Origin: Treponema_C sp050937815
GTDB taxonomy: Bacteria > Spirochaetota > Spirochaetia > Treponematales > Treponemataceae
Reading direction: 5' to 3'
Assembly: GCF_050937815.1 (NCBI RefSeq)
Contig: NZ_JACDIJ010000002.1
Location: 62,001 to 126,000, forward strand
Length of the DNA: 64,000 nucleotides
Made by a program: the position numbers and the translations under genes. Every line of letters begins with the position of its first letter. The stretch's first letter is position 1. Of the stretch, positions 42,101 through 50,984 are shown in pieces. The notes under the pieces are model-generated. The model had not been told where the DNA came from. It made no database searches and saw nothing but the letters and a program-made list of their open reading frames with translations.

Positions 42101-43378
42101 ATGCGTATAGAAACCGAATGTTTGCATGCCGGCTACACGCCGAAAAACGGAGAACCGCGCGTTGTTCCGATTGTACAAAGCACAACCTATTGTTTCGATT
42201 CCACCGAACATATTGCCGACCTTTTTAATATGCCCAGCGAGCACATGTATTCGCGGCTTTCAAATCCTACCTGCGATGCGGTTGAAAAAAAACTTGCCGT
42301 CCTTGAAGGCGGCGTCGGCGCAATGCTCACTTCAAGCGGACAAGCAGCTTCGGTTCTTTCGATTTTAAACATTTGTTCGGCCGGCGACAGTATTATTTCG
42401 GCTTCCGCAGTGTACGGCGGCACGGTTAATCTTTTTGCCGTTACGCTCAAAAAAATGGGTATCGAATGCATATGGATAAACGGCGACGATTCGGCCGAAG
42501 CCATACAAGCGGCTTTTAAGCCGAACACAAAGGCTGTTTTTTGCGAAACCATTGCAAATCCCGCATTGGCCGTTTGCGATATAGAAAAACTGTCCGCTCT
42601 TGCACATAAAAACAACGTACCTCTTATAATAGACAATACCTTTGCGACGCCCTTTTTGTGCCGTCCGATTGAATGGGGAGCGGATATTGTTGTGCATTCA
42701 ACCACAAAGTATTTGGACGGCCATGCTTTGCAAGTCGGGGGCGTTATTGTCGATTCGGGAAAATTCGATTGGCAAGCGGCGCATAAAGCATCGGGAAAAT
42801 ATCCCGACCTTGTAAATCCCGACGAAAGTTATCACGGCCTTATTTACACAAAAGAATTCGGGGTCAGCGCCTATATTGTAAAAGCGCGCATGCACCTTAT
42901 GCGCGATATGGGCTGCTGCACGTCGGCGCATTCGGCTTTTTTATTGAATTTGGGCTTGGAAACCCTGCCGCTTCGCATGGAACGTTATTGCGAAAACGCC
43001 CTTAAAGCCGCCGAGTTTTTTCAGTCTTCGGATAAAATCGAGTCGGTGCGTTACCCCGCTCTTAAAGGCGACCGCTATTATTCGGCGGCGCAAAAATACC
43101 TTCCGCGCGGTGCGAGCGGAGTTATCAGCATAACGGTAAAAGGCGGCCGTTCCGGCGCCGTACGTTTTATGGACGGCTTAAAACTTGCTTCGAATGTCGT
43201 ACACGTAGCCGATATCCGCACCTGCGTTTTACACCCCGCCTCGGCGACGCACCGCCAGTTAAGCGACGAACAACTTAAGGCGGCCGGCATAGACGGCGGC
43301 TTGGTGCGCTTTTCCTGCGGCCTCGAACATATCGACGATATCCTCGACGATATAAGAGGCGCGCTGCAAAAAGTGTAA
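42101..43378 (+). CDS. PLP-dependent O-acetylhomoserine sulfhydrylase / methionine gamma-lyase family enzyme
   Basis: This 425-residue Cys/Met metabolism enzyme carries the PLP lysine in VHSTTKYLDGH, near residue 208, with MYSRLSNPTCDAVEKKLA and TSSGQAA typical of the family. The length and the ETECLHAGYTPKNGEPRVVPI opening (quoted in two parts: ETECLHAGY, then VPIVQSTTY) match MetY-type O-acetylhomoserine (thiol)-lyases, which make homocysteine from sulfide. Methionine gamma-lyase, which releases methanethiol, is a close alternative and occurs in oral treponemes. I cannot separate these without alignment. It is monocistronic. Confidence 0.85.
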   Translation: MRIETECLHAGYTPKNGEPRVVPIVQSTTYCFDSTEHIADLFNMPSEHMYSRLSNPTCDAVEKKLAVLEGGVGAMLTSSGQAASVLSILNICSAGDSIISASAVYGGTVNLFAVTLKKMGIECIWINGDDSAEAIQAAFKPNTKAVFCETIANPALAVCDIEKLSALAHKNNVPLIIDNTFATPFLCRPIEWGADIVVHSTTKYLDGHALQVGGVIVDSGKFDWQAAHKASGKYPDLVNPDESYHGLIYTKEFGVSAYIVKARMHLMRDMGCCTSAHSAFLLNLGLETLPLRMERYCENALKAAEFFQSSDKIESVRYPALKGDRYYSAAQKYLPRGASGVISITVKGGRSGAVRFMDGLKLASNVVHVADIRTCVLHPASATHRQLSDEQLKAAGIDGGLVRFSCGLEHIDDILDDIRGALQKV

Positions 43379-43412
43379 AACGCCTAAAAATGCCGCCGGC
43401 GTATCCGTTTTT

Positions 43413-45782
43413 TTATTTTTCCCGTTCCGCTCCGAAGGGTTTGGTAATATAAATTAAAATCGGTGTCATCGTATAGTCGGCGATAAGGGCGGCCAAAAGT
43501 CCGATAACGCATAAAAATCCGAGCCGTGCAATCGCATCGATAAGACAGGTCATATACATACCGAAGGACACGGATAAAATAACCGTCGTCATTGCAAGCG
43601 TTTTTCCTATCGAATTAAAGGTATTGCAAATCGCTTTGCGGTATGAGCCGGTTTTTTCAAACTCGAATTTTACGTGATTTGTAAAGTGAATCGTATCGTC
43701 TACGGCAATACCCAAAAGCATGGGGATAATCGTCATCGTAATAACGTCAAGCGGGAATTTAAGGTAGCCCATAAAGGCGGAAATCACGATGAGGGGCATA
43801 ATATTCGGAATAAGACCGATAAGTCCCATTTTGATACTTGCAAACACAAGGGTCATAAATAAGGCAATCACGATGAGCGAAGATAAAAAGGATTTTATTT
43901 CGCCGTATACGATAATTTTATTCATTTCGGCAAATTGAACCGCAGGCCCGACCAAAAAACAATCTCCGTCGGGAAAAAGTTCGGCGGCGCGTTTTTCTGT
44001 TTGCTTAATGCTTTCAACCAATTGATTTGCATTAAAGGATTTCAGTTCAACGGTCGCCCTCAGTATGCTGAATTCGTCGTTTACCCATCGGGTGTGATCG
44101 CCGCCGGAAATTTCGTATAAAAACAAAAGCTGATTTAAAAGATCGGCGTCGTCCGGAACGGTGTAATAGGCCGGATTGTCCGCATGCAGGCTTTTATTCA
44201 TCTCTTTTACAATATCGAGGACGGAAAAGATTTTAGGCTTGCCGGCTATTTTTTTTACGCTTTCATGTTCTCCCGTTTCGTTCAATAAAATATCGAGATT
44301 TTTTAAAACTTCGGGATTTTTGACGGCGTCCGTATCTTCAAACGAAATCATAATATTGTAATTAAAGTAGGAACCGAGCTGCGAATGCGTAATTTCGTAC
44401 AAACGCTTTGTATAGGGAATACGGGTTCCCATAAAATTGAACGAATCCATGTTCACGCTTATAAAAAAAACGGAGGGAATAAGCAGGGCGGTGATGATGC
44501 TGAATATAATTAAAACGGGTTTTCGTCTTTTTAAGACGAGAGAACCGAAGCGTTCGAATTTTTCGTCCGTTGTTTTAGAGCGTGCGGCCGCCTTTATTTT
44601 TTCCGGCTGCGTATCTTTTCCGAAACTCAATAAAATCGGGATTAAAATCGAAACATAGATGTATACCGCAAATACGGTTGCGGCACAGGCGGAGCCTACC
44701 CAGCGCACGGACGTTAAACCGGTGGTCAACAGGGACAACAAAGAACCGACGGTTGTGATAACGGTAAACAACAGTGCCCAGCCGGTGTTTTCAACCGACT
44801 CGATAACCGCCTGCTTTCGTTTTCCGTGCATATAAAAATAACGGCGGAACGAAGAAAACAAGTGTACCGAATAGCCGACCGAAAGCGCCATTGCAAGCAT
44901 AACCGGAAGGGTTATCATATTCGAATCGGCTCTTATACCGAAATAGGCCATAATGCCGAATACGGTAGTAATACCCAAGCCGGTGGCGGCAATCGGAACG
45001 AGGGTTCCGCGGATTGAGCGCAAAAAGACAATAAGCAGCACAACCATCGCGATAAAACCGAGCATAATCGAGCGTCCCGCTTCTTTTTTTGAAACAACTC
45101 GTTCTTCGGCCTCGGTATAGGGCAGTCCCGCCGCTTTTACCGTACAAAGGCCCGTTTGCCATTTGGGATCGGTTACAACCGCTATGGCTTCATTTCCTGT
45201 CGTATAGAGGGGGTCTACGTCACCCGTTTTTTTCCATTCGCTTTCTTCGGGGAAGGGGGCAAACGAAAGAATCACCCATGTTTCTTTTGCGTCTGCGGAT
45301 ACCAGCTTGTCTTTTATCGAATCGCGCGAAAGCATAAGTTCTTTTGCCTTTTGTATGGCCGAAGCGTCTTCAGGGATGCCGTCTTCAAAGGGGTGCAGAA
45401 TTTCCAAACCCTCTTCGGTGCCCACCGTTACATCGGCCGTTAAAATCGAAGTTATTGTATCGGCGTATGAAACTTTTTCAAGAAGTTCCGCGCTCATATC
45501 TTCTATCAATTTTAAAACGCCGGGATGAAAGACATCTTCGGCTTCGACAAGCAAAACCACCGTTTCGTTGTTTCCGAACAGCCGTTCAAACTCTTCGTTT
45601 TTACGTTTTTGCCGCTCACTGTCGGCAAGCCATGCCGAATCGTTGCTTTCGACATGAAGCTTCGGAAGTCCGCTTATTCCCAATACGCTTACGAGAGCAA
45701 GGGCTAAAAGAAGCGCTATTCTGTTTTTTACGATAAACGCACCCAGTGCTTTAAAAAATAAATTGATTTTTACCAATGACAT
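43413..45782 (-). CDS. MMPL/RND family transporter
   Basis: This 789-residue inner-membrane protein shows the RND duplication: one N-terminal helix, a large periplasmic domain with SNDSAWLADSERQKR, then helices with GFIAMVVLLIVFLRSIRGTL (split); after about residue 410 a second helix, periplasmic domain and helix bundle follow. The segment IAVDDTIHFTNHV holds the helix-4-like charged residues of the proton relay. The family exports lipids, hopanoids or hydrophobic compounds. It is downstream of a porin-like protein gene and a LolA-like gene in the same direction, a set seen in lipid transport. AGAGGT precedes its ATG. Confidence 0.88.
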   Translation of the reverse strand: MSLVKINLFFKALGAFIVKNRIALLLALALVSVLGISGLPKLHVESNDSAWLADSERQKRKNEEFERLFGNNETVVLLVEAEDVFHPGVLKLIEDMSAELLEKVSYADTITSILTADVTVGTEEGLEILHPFEDGIPEDASAIQKAKELMLSRDSIKDKLVSADAKETWVILSFAPFPEESEWKKTGDVDPLYTTGNEAIAVVTDPKWQTGLCTVKAAGLPYTEAEERVVSKKEAGRSIMLGFIAMVVLLIVFLRSIRGTLVPIAATGLGITTVFGIMAYFGIRADSNMITLPVMLAMALSVGYSVHLFSSFRRYFYMHGKRKQAVIESVENTGWALLFTVITTVGSLLSLLTTGLTSVRWVGSACAATVFAVYIYVSILIPILLSFGKDTQPEKIKAAARSKTTDEKFERFGSLVLKRRKPVLIIFSIITALLIPSVFFISVNMDSFNFMGTRIPYTKRLYEITHSQLGSYFNYNIMISFEDTDAVKNPEVLKNLDILLNETGEHESVKKIAGKPKIFSVLDIVKEMNKSLHADNPAYYTVPDDADLLNQLLFLYEISGGDHTRWVNDEFSILRATVELKSFNANQLVESIKQTEKRAAELFPDGDCFLVGPAVQFAEMNKIIVYGEIKSFLSSLIVIALFMTLVFASIKMGLIGLIPNIMPLIVISAFMGYLKFPLDVITMTIIPMLLGIAVDDTIHFTNHVKFEFEKTGSYRKAICNTFNSIGKTLAMTTVILSVSFGMYMTCLIDAIARLGFLCVIGLLAALIADYTMTPILIYITKPFGAEREK

Positions 45783-45835
45783 ATATACCTCTTTTGTGCC
45801 GGATTTACGGCTGAATTATTACCGGCTGAATGTAT

Positions 45836-47179
45836 TTACCAGCTGAAAGTTCCTTTTATCCACAAAGCGTTTAAAGCCTTCATTGCGGCGAAGCGGCCTT
45901 TGCCGTCAACCCCCTTTGTGTACACGTCGGCGCCGATGACTGTGTGCAGATTATCGGTAAGGGCATAGTCTGCCGAAAACTTTGCAAACATATCGCCGTA
46001 GTTTGCTCCGACGGAGCCCGCTGCCGAAAGTTTAAGCGTATCGCGCAAAAGCGTTTTGCTTACATTAAAACTTACAAAACCTTCATGCATTTCGCGCTGT
46101 GTGTCGTCTTTGCGGTCGACGATTAAGTCTTCAAAGTATTGGAGGCTCGCAAACCATCCGCGGTAATTCCAATCGAAGCCTGCAAGCAGTAAAAGCTGAT
46201 TTTTTTCGGCGGGCTGATTAAAAATCTTGTCTAACGGCGGGTTAAAGCGGCGGCCGCCTATCCATGCGCCTTCAAGGCGGATAAGAAAATCTCCTGCGGG
46301 AATTGCCGCGTCAAAACCGGCCATTGCGATGCGCGCATATTTTTCGTGCAGCGTGACGTTTATCGGATTTGTAATCCCTCCTGTTGTACGTTCGTAATAG
46401 GGCGTTTTATCCCAACCGTAAAAGCCTGAAAGGGAAAAGTCCATGAGCGGGAAAAAAAACGACAGGCGCGCTCCGGCTTCGGTGTCCGTAAATTTACGCG
46501 GGCGTTCGGCATGCTGCAAACTGTATTTAATCGGCACGCTCATGCCTCCTATCTCAAACGTTCGCGGCAAATCGATTGAAAAAAATTCGGTGTCCGCGGC
46601 GCTTTCGAAAAAAAAGGGCGGAAGCTTATCCGGCGTAAAAAAGGGAACGGCGGTAACTTCAAAGGTAAAGACATCGTGCAAAAAGCGCAGGCGAAGCGCA
46701 TCAACGGCACGTTGTGAAGAATCCGTATCCGAGCCGACAGGATCGCGCAGGTCCCGTGCGGAAAACACATCGGTTAAGCGGAAGCCGTCCGATTGCCCCC
46801 ATGCAATAATTTGACGTCCCGCCGTAAAATCCAAAAAATCTCCGGTATAGCGGTAATAAGCTTCATTTAAACGAAAACCCGTACGGGATTTGCTGCGGTA
46901 ATTGTATTCGGCGCAAAAGGACACAAAGGCGCTTGAGTTTCCGAAAGCGGCTTCGCCGCGGATTTCCGCGAGGGTGCGGGACGCGGCATAATCAAAGGGG
47001 GATACAAGCTGCACGCCGTGTACGGTTTGAACTTTTCCGCCGAAATCGAGTGCAAGTACTGTTTCGTTTTCAAAAAAATCTTCGCTTCCCGTATCCTGAG
47101 CGCCGGCGGGAAACAGGCAAAGCACAAAAGCGGCTATACACAGCGGAACCGAAAGTCCGGAAAAAAATGAGTTTTTCAT
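45836..47179 (-). CDS. outer-membrane porin-like protein (DUF1302-like)
   Basis: This 447-residue protein has a signal peptide cut after PAGAQ. The rest is rich in amphipathic beta strands with alternating aromatic residues (AEIRGEAAFGNSSAFVSF; FRLNEAYYRYTGDFLDFTAGRQ) and contains IIAWGQSDGFRLTDVFSARDLRDP, split here, which resembles DUF1302 and alginate-export-type porins. It ends in LWIKGTFSW, with a terminal aromatic. It should form an outer-membrane barrel. It sits between the LolA-like and RND genes, so export of hydrophobic material across the outer membrane is inferred. AGGAAG precedes the ATG. Confidence 0.8.
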   Translation of the reverse strand: MKNSFFSGLSVPLCIAAFVLCLFPAGAQDTGSEDFFENETVLALDFGGKVQTVHGVQLVSPFDYAASRTLAEIRGEAAFGNSSAFVSFCAEYNYRSKSRTGFRLNEAYYRYTGDFLDFTAGRQIIAWGQSDGFRLTDVFSARDLRDPVGSDTDSSQRAVDALRLRFLHDVFTFEVTAVPFFTPDKLPPFFFESAADTEFFSIDLPRTFEIGGMSVPIKYSLQHAERPRKFTDTEAGARLSFFFPLMDFSLSGFYGWDKTPYYERTTGGITNPINVTLHEKYARIAMAGFDAAIPAGDFLIRLEGAWIGGRRFNPPLDKIFNQPAEKNQLLLLAGFDWNYRGWFASLQYFEDLIVDRKDDTQREMHEGFVSFNVSKTLLRDTLKLSAAGSVGANYGDMFAKFSADYALTDNLHTVIGADVYTKGVDGKGRFAAMKALNALWIKGTFSW

Positions 47180-47263
47180 ATAACACTTCCTTATATATAG
47201 CGACCCGCAATAAAGAGTACTGTTCCCTTATATGCGGCCCAAGGTTTCCTTTACAGGGCAACC

Positions 47264-48055
47264 TTATTTTATTTTTCCCGATTCCAAAGAAGATACGCGG
47301 AAAAACGAGTCGGGAATGTCTTTATTGAATTCGATTTTTTTAGTCAGCAAAACGGTTGTATGTTTTTTTTGCACATTGACCATTTCCATTTTTTTTGCAA
47401 TCCAAAAACCGTTTACCTTTTCTATGCTGTCGGCAGTCAAAACTTTTAACAAAGCTCCCTGTTTGTCATAGAATTCGGCCTTTGTCTGCAAAAGGGATTC
47501 CCGGTCGATCCATGAAACGAATTTGGAATATGCGGATTTTTGTTTGGGCGTCGATTCGATTTTCCAGCAGGTTTTACCGCCCTGAGTTTCCGTTCCCAAG
47601 AGTTTGTGCTCGTAGTCGTCGGTTTTATGACCGCTCATATCGTCGTAGGTAAAGTCGGTTCCCATAAAATAATCCCCGCCGGAAGAACCGCTTATGCGCC
47701 GCGATTTTTTTAATGCCGGCATATAGAGCCAGCGGTCGTCATCTTTACTTGCTTCGTCATACGAAAACGAAAGGTATCCGACTCCCGTAACGTCTGCGGG
47801 CTTTAAAAAGACCATAACGCTTTTTGTTTCGCCTGCATATTCTTTTTTATATGCCGAAACTTCACGAACCCGTTTGCTTCCGCCCGCATTGATTAAAATC
47901 ATTTCCATTTGAAAAGAACTTGTATCGGCTTTTTCGCGGTTTTCGGCTTTAAGCATAATATCGCGTCCCGTTACATCCTGCGCAGCCGCATCCGCCGTAG
48001 CTGCAATCAAGGCGGCGCAAAGAGAGAGTAGTATACATAAGGCTTTTTTTGTCAT
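47264..48055 (-). CDS. LolA-like outer membrane lipoprotein-sorting protein
   Basis: This 263-residue protein has a signal peptide ending near DAAAQ. The mature part matches the LolA-like/MucB superfamily group annotated as outer membrane lipoprotein-sorting proteins: YKKEYAGETKSVMVFLKPADVTG, split, RWLYMPALKKSRRISGSSGGDYF, split, and WKIESTPKQKSAYSKFVSWID. It forms an open half-barrel that carries a lipid across the periplasm. It is first of three genes with the porin-like and RND genes, and is the likely shuttle between them. It diverges from a TetR gene 196 bases away. GAGGA precedes the ATG. Confidence 0.85.
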   Translation of the reverse strand: MTKKALCILLSLCAALIAATADAAAQDVTGRDIMLKAENREKADTSSFQMEMILINAGGSKRVREVSAYKKEYAGETKSVMVFLKPADVTGVGYLSFSYDEASKDDDRWLYMPALKKSRRISGSSGGDYFMGTDFTYDDMSGHKTDDYEHKLLGTETQGGKTCWKIESTPKQKSAYSKFVSWIDRESLLQTKAEFYDKQGALLKVLTADSIEKVNGFWIAKKMEMVNVQKKHTTVLLTKKIEFNKDIPDSFFRVSSLESGKIK

Positions 48056-48156
48056 AGACTTCCTCCTAAAAAATTAGTCTTATATAACATTTTTATAATA
48101 TACCTATCTATGAAATGTTTCAAGTGTTTTTTTAGCGGCAAGGTTTATTACGTGCA

Positions 48157-48197
48157 GGCGGCCGGCGTATTGCAGCAAAGACGGCGGCCGTATTGCA
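48157..48197. promoter_or_regulatory. direct repeats in the lolA-like/tetR divergent region
   Basis: GGCGGCCGGCGTATTGCA (48157-48174) and GGCGGCCGTATTGCA (48183-48197) are near-identical direct repeats, 26 bases apart start to start. They lie between two divergent promoters, where a TetR-type regulator may bind. TetR sites are usually palindromic, so this remains a weak candidate. Confidence 0.35.
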
Positions 48198-48251
48198 ATT
48201 CTCTTTTACACAAGTTATGATAAAACAGACACGATAAATAAAGGAGGAGTT

Positions 48252-48827
48252 GTGGGACGCGCGTATACCGATGAGGAGCGTAAAGCATTACGCAAAAAAA
48301 TAAAAGAGATAGCCGCCGATATGTTCGGTGCGTACGGGTTTAAAGCATTTAGAATACAAATGCTGACCGAAAAAGCCGGTATTTCTCTGGGCGGTTTTTA
48401 TAATTTTTATAAAGACAAAGAAAGTTTGTACAACGAAATTTTGCGCGACGAAAAAAACAAAATACGCAGCGCAATTGCGGAAACGATAGAAAAAAAGAAT
48501 ATAAGTCCGCAGGATTTTTTTAAAGACTGGGCGGACGGTTTTTTGCGCAAAACGGCAACGAATAAATTGTACGCAGGCGATAACGCCGGGTTGCTTGAAG
48601 TTTTGGTATGGAATGAGGATCCGGCGGCGGCCCGGGATAATGCCGATTTTATCAAGCGCATACGGGAAATTTGGAAAAAGAAAAACATGAACATCTCCTT
48701 AACCGATGAGCAAATCGGAGCGGCAATTGCCGCCATAGCCGTTTTGTGCGCAAACAGGCAAAAGATAGGAAACGGTTTTGATTTTTGGTTTCCTCTGTTT
48801 GAAGCTTTGTTTATAAAACAAATATAA
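48252..48827 (+). CDS. TetR family regulator of the envelope transport genes
   Basis: The 191-residue protein starts at GTG 48252 with GGAGGAG 5 bases upstream. Residues 8-55 form the TetR DNA-binding domain, with KKIKEIAADMFGAYGFKAFR and the recognition helix in AGISLGGFYNFYKDK. The C-terminal ligand-binding half is helical. It diverges from the LolA-like/porin/RND operon, the usual place for a regulator that senses the exported molecule. DUF1275 follows 36 bases later. The ligand is unknown. Confidence 0.87.
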   Translation: MGRAYTDEERKALRKKIKEIAADMFGAYGFKAFRIQMLTEKAGISLGGFYNFYKDKESLYNEILRDEKNKIRSAIAETIEKKNISPQDFFKDWADGFLRKTATNKLYAGDNAGLLEVLVWNEDPAAARDNADFIKRIREIWKKKNMNISLTDEQIGAAIAAIAVLCANRQKIGNGFDFWFPLFEALFIKQI

Positions 48828-48863
48828 AAATCCGCCCGGTTTCGAGGACATGGAAAAACGGCA

Positions 48864-49541
48864 ATGAATAAAAAAAAGCAAACAATATCCGCCGACATTC
48901 ACGAAAGTCTTTATGTCGCTCTTGTTCTTGCCCTTTTAGGCGGCTTTTTGGACTCATATACTTTTATTTTAAAAAACGGCGTTTTTGCAAATGCGCAAAC
49001 GGGCAATTTGGTTTTGCTTTCAATTTCCCTTTTTAACGGCGAATACGGCCGCGTTCGGCAGTATTTGCTTCCGATTCTGTTTTTTTCGTTCGGTATTCTT
49101 TTATCCGAATATGTAAAAAGCGTATCTTTTATTGCAAGTCAAACAAAAAAAGTAAAAATTGTTTTGTTATTCAAAGCGCTCGTATTGATTGTTATAGGTC
49201 TTACCTCTGCACACACACATCCTTTGTTTACAACTTGTACCGTTTCTTTTTTGGCCGCCGTTCAAGTCGGAACTTTCAATAAACTGGAAGGCTCTGCCGT
49301 CGCAACGACAATGATCACCGGCAATTTAAAAACTGCGATGCAATATTTGTATTCTTTTTTGTATAAAAAAGACGCTTCGGCGGGAAGGCGCTTTATACAA
49401 TATATATCGGTAATCGTTTTTTTCGGCATAGGGGCCGGAACGGGCGCTTTTTTAACTCGAACCTTTGCCGACAATTCCATTTATTTTTGTTTGGTTTTTA
49501 TCAGTACCGCCTATATTCTTTTATCTTTGCGCAGTCGTTAA
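48864..49541 (+). CDS. DUF1275 (YoaK-like) membrane protein
   Basis: This 225-residue protein has about six membrane helices and the DUF1275 motifs GGFLDSYTFILKNGVFANAQTGN (split: GGFLDSYTF; FANAQTGNLVLL) and ATTMITGNLKTAMQYLYSF. Its molecular role is unknown; related proteins have been linked with transport. It lies 36 bases after the TetR gene and may be under its control. The ribosome site is weak (GAGGA about 12 bases upstream). A brnA gene remnant follows immediately after its end. Confidence 0.85.
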   Translation: MNKKKQTISADIHESLYVALVLALLGGFLDSYTFILKNGVFANAQTGNLVLLSISLFNGEYGRVRQYLLPILFFSFGILLSEYVKSVSFIASQTKKVKIVLLFKALVLIVIGLTSAHTHPLFTTCTVSFLAAVQVGTFNKLEGSAVATTMITGNLKTAMQYLYSFLYKKDASAGRRFIQYISVIVFFGIGAGTGAFLTRTFADNSIYFCLVFISTAYILLSLRSR

Positions 49542-49588
49542 AAAAAATGCGTCAGCGGACAGATGAGCGTGACCGAAGTGCGGAACCG

Positions 49589-49752
49589 GCGCCCGTATTA
49601 CAAATTCCTTCTTGCCCATTGTTTAGAGGCTTTATTTTGTAAATGCAACCTTCATCCGCTTTTTTTCTTTTACGCATTCCGCCAGATAATAATTAATAAT
49701 ATTCCGATAGGGCATTCCTGTGCCGTGTGTAAAATCAGGAAGGGGCGTTATC
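49589..49752 (-). repeat. brnA 3'-end repeat, copy A (gene remnant)
   Basis: On the minus strand this stretch encodes GMPYRNIINYY, LAECVKEKKRMKVAFTK and a stop, the last 28 residues of the BrnA protein, with no start or DNA-binding part. It shares the sequence after the stop, down to about CGCCCGTATTAC, with copy B (50723-50866). On the other side it shares a GATAA(A/C)GCCCC-type end with copy C, which there is the 3' end of the GT51-like gene. So A looks like a duplicate of the C junction with a B-like tail. Confidence 0.75.
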
Positions 49753-49765
49753 TGAAAATTCTCAC

Positions 49766-49828
49766 AAAAACGGCCTTTTTTGCTCTATTTCGGCACTATG
49801 TTCTCGGGAATAAAAAAGTGCCGTTTTT
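49766..49828. terminator. terminator at the 3' end of the GNAT toxin gene, with alternative pairings
   Basis: On the plus strand, AAAAACGGC (49766-49774) can pair with GCCGTTTTT (49820-49828), and CGGCAC (49791-49796) can instead pair with GTGCCG (49818-49823). On the minus strand, which ends the toxin gene at 49834, the stem also closes with a T-run. It may end transcripts from both sides. Confidence 0.6.
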
Positions 49829-49833
49829 ATTTG

Positions 49834-50423
49834 TTATAGCAGCCGATACAGCTGTATAAGATCTTTTTTGTTTTCAGACATACTTTCATTGTCTAAAATG
49901 TGAAACCCGTTTTCTACATAGAAATTTACTACCTTTTCTATTTTTTCACATTCGACAAAAACCGTTTTTCCGCTGGTTAAATTTAAAATATGTTTTACTT
50001 GTTTTAAAACAACATTCATCAAATCACAGCCCTTAATGGATTTTGACTTCTCATTAAAGTTTCTGCTGAACTGAGCGATAAGAAGGGCAGGAATTTTATA
50101 AGACTGAGAATCTTCATCATAATATCCGAAGCGGCTGATAACTTTTATTTCGGATTTTGTCAAAAAGTCTTTTTTCAAAGTCAGCATTTTTGTCGCCAAG
50201 GTAAAGTATCCTAAAATATTAAAATCCGCTTCCGAAGAAACTACAAGATAGGTTGATGAAGTATTAAGTTTTGTTGATTGAACGGCTTTTTCTTTTAAAA
50301 ATCTTCAACATCCTTATTGATGGAAGAAAATCCATCCGATACGAGATTTAAAAAGCTTTCTCCGCCCTCTGTTGCCAATAAATCAAATAGCCGGATAAGC
50401 TCAAAACTATTTTCTTTTTGCAT
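49834..50423 (-). pseudogene. GNAT-type acetyltransferase toxin, broken by a one-base frameshift
   Basis: The frame begins at ATG 50423 (MQKENSFELIRLFDLLATEG) and runs to EDF, then stops at a TAA. If one T is restored in the run of five T before that stop, the protein continues KEKAVQSTKLNTSSTYLVV and on through GYFTLATKML to the frame at 50199. The joined length is 196 residues. The second part shows the GNAT core (PALLIAQFSRN; VFVECEKIEKVVNFYVENGF). GNAT toxins of type II modules acetylate charged tRNA. The overlap of 17 bases with the antitoxin gene marks a toxin-antitoxin pair. A sequencing error is possible. Confidence 0.75.
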
Positions 50424-50577
50424 GGATCAATTTACTTAAACGTTCTTGTGAAAGAGTTTCAATATGTACATCTTTTAACGGCTTTTGATTTTTCTGTTCC
50501 GAAAACAGTTTTACAAAATTAGCGGTTTCTTTTTTTGTTTTTAGAACAAACGATTTTGCTAAACTTGATGTGGCCAT
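50407..50577 (-). CDS. small antitoxin of the GNAT module
   Basis: This 56-residue gene encodes MATSSLAKSFVLKTKKETAN and ends KLIHAKRK. It has a strong GGAGGTG site 6 bases before ATG 50577, and its stop overlaps the start of the GNAT gene by 17 bases, the usual antitoxin-first order. The protein is basic and probably mostly helical; I do not see a clear DNA-binding motif beyond that. Its reading frame is intact while the toxin is broken. Identification as antitoxin rests on position, size and overlap. Confidence 0.7.
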   Translation of the reverse strand: MATSSLAKSFVLKTKKETANFVKLFSEQKNQKPLKDVHIETLSQERLSKLIHAKRK

Positions 50578-50722
50578 ATTTCACCTCCGTAAACGTATTT
50601 ATCAAATTCATTATAATATATTTCACAAAAAAATGCACCCTTTTATTATATCTATTTAAAACTTTGCCGCCAATATAGTATGCCGCGGCTTGCCCCTGCC
50701 TTAGCCTATAAAACAGCCGACG

Positions 50723-50866
50723 CCGGAACGCCCGTATTACAAATTCCTTCTTGCCCATTATTGAGAGGCTTTATTTTGTAAATGCAACCTTCATCCGCTT
50801 TTTTTCTTTTACGCATTCCAACAGATAATAATTAATAATATTCTGATAGGGCATTCCCGTTTCGTC
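50723..50866 (-). repeat. brnA 3'-end repeat, copy B (within the intact brnA)
   Basis: This is the intact copy: the last third of the complete brnA gene plus its downstream flank. The flank, from the stop to CGCCCGTATTAC, is nearly identical to that of copy A, so the repeat unit reaches beyond the coding sequence. It shares only the coding part and about 15 bases after it with copy C. Confidence 0.75.
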
Positions 50867-50983
50867 GGACATTTTTTTAAAATATTCAATTACCTGTTCG
50901 TCAAGCCTGATGGTGATTTGTTGTTTCAGTTTTGCGAAATAAGGATTTTTTATTGCACGTGAAAAATCATATTCTTCTTTCAT
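50771..50983 (-). CDS. brnA: BrnA family antitoxin
   Basis: This 70-residue protein starts MKEEYDFSRAIKNPYF and contains KQQITIRLDEQVIEYFKKMS, a ribbon-helix-helix of the CopG/BrnA type, with GMPYQNIINYYLLECV after it. BrnA binds and neutralises BrnT and represses the operon promoter. ATG 50983 has GGAGG 8 bases upstream, inside the end of brnT, and lies one base after the brnT stop. The toxin-first order is normal for this family. The C-terminal sequence is repeated twice elsewhere within 1.2 kb. Confidence 0.9.
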   Translation of the reverse strand: MKEEYDFSRAIKNPYFAKLKQQITIRLDEQVIEYFKKMSDETGMPYQNIINYYLLECVKEKKRMKVAFTK

Positions 50984-50984
50984 T

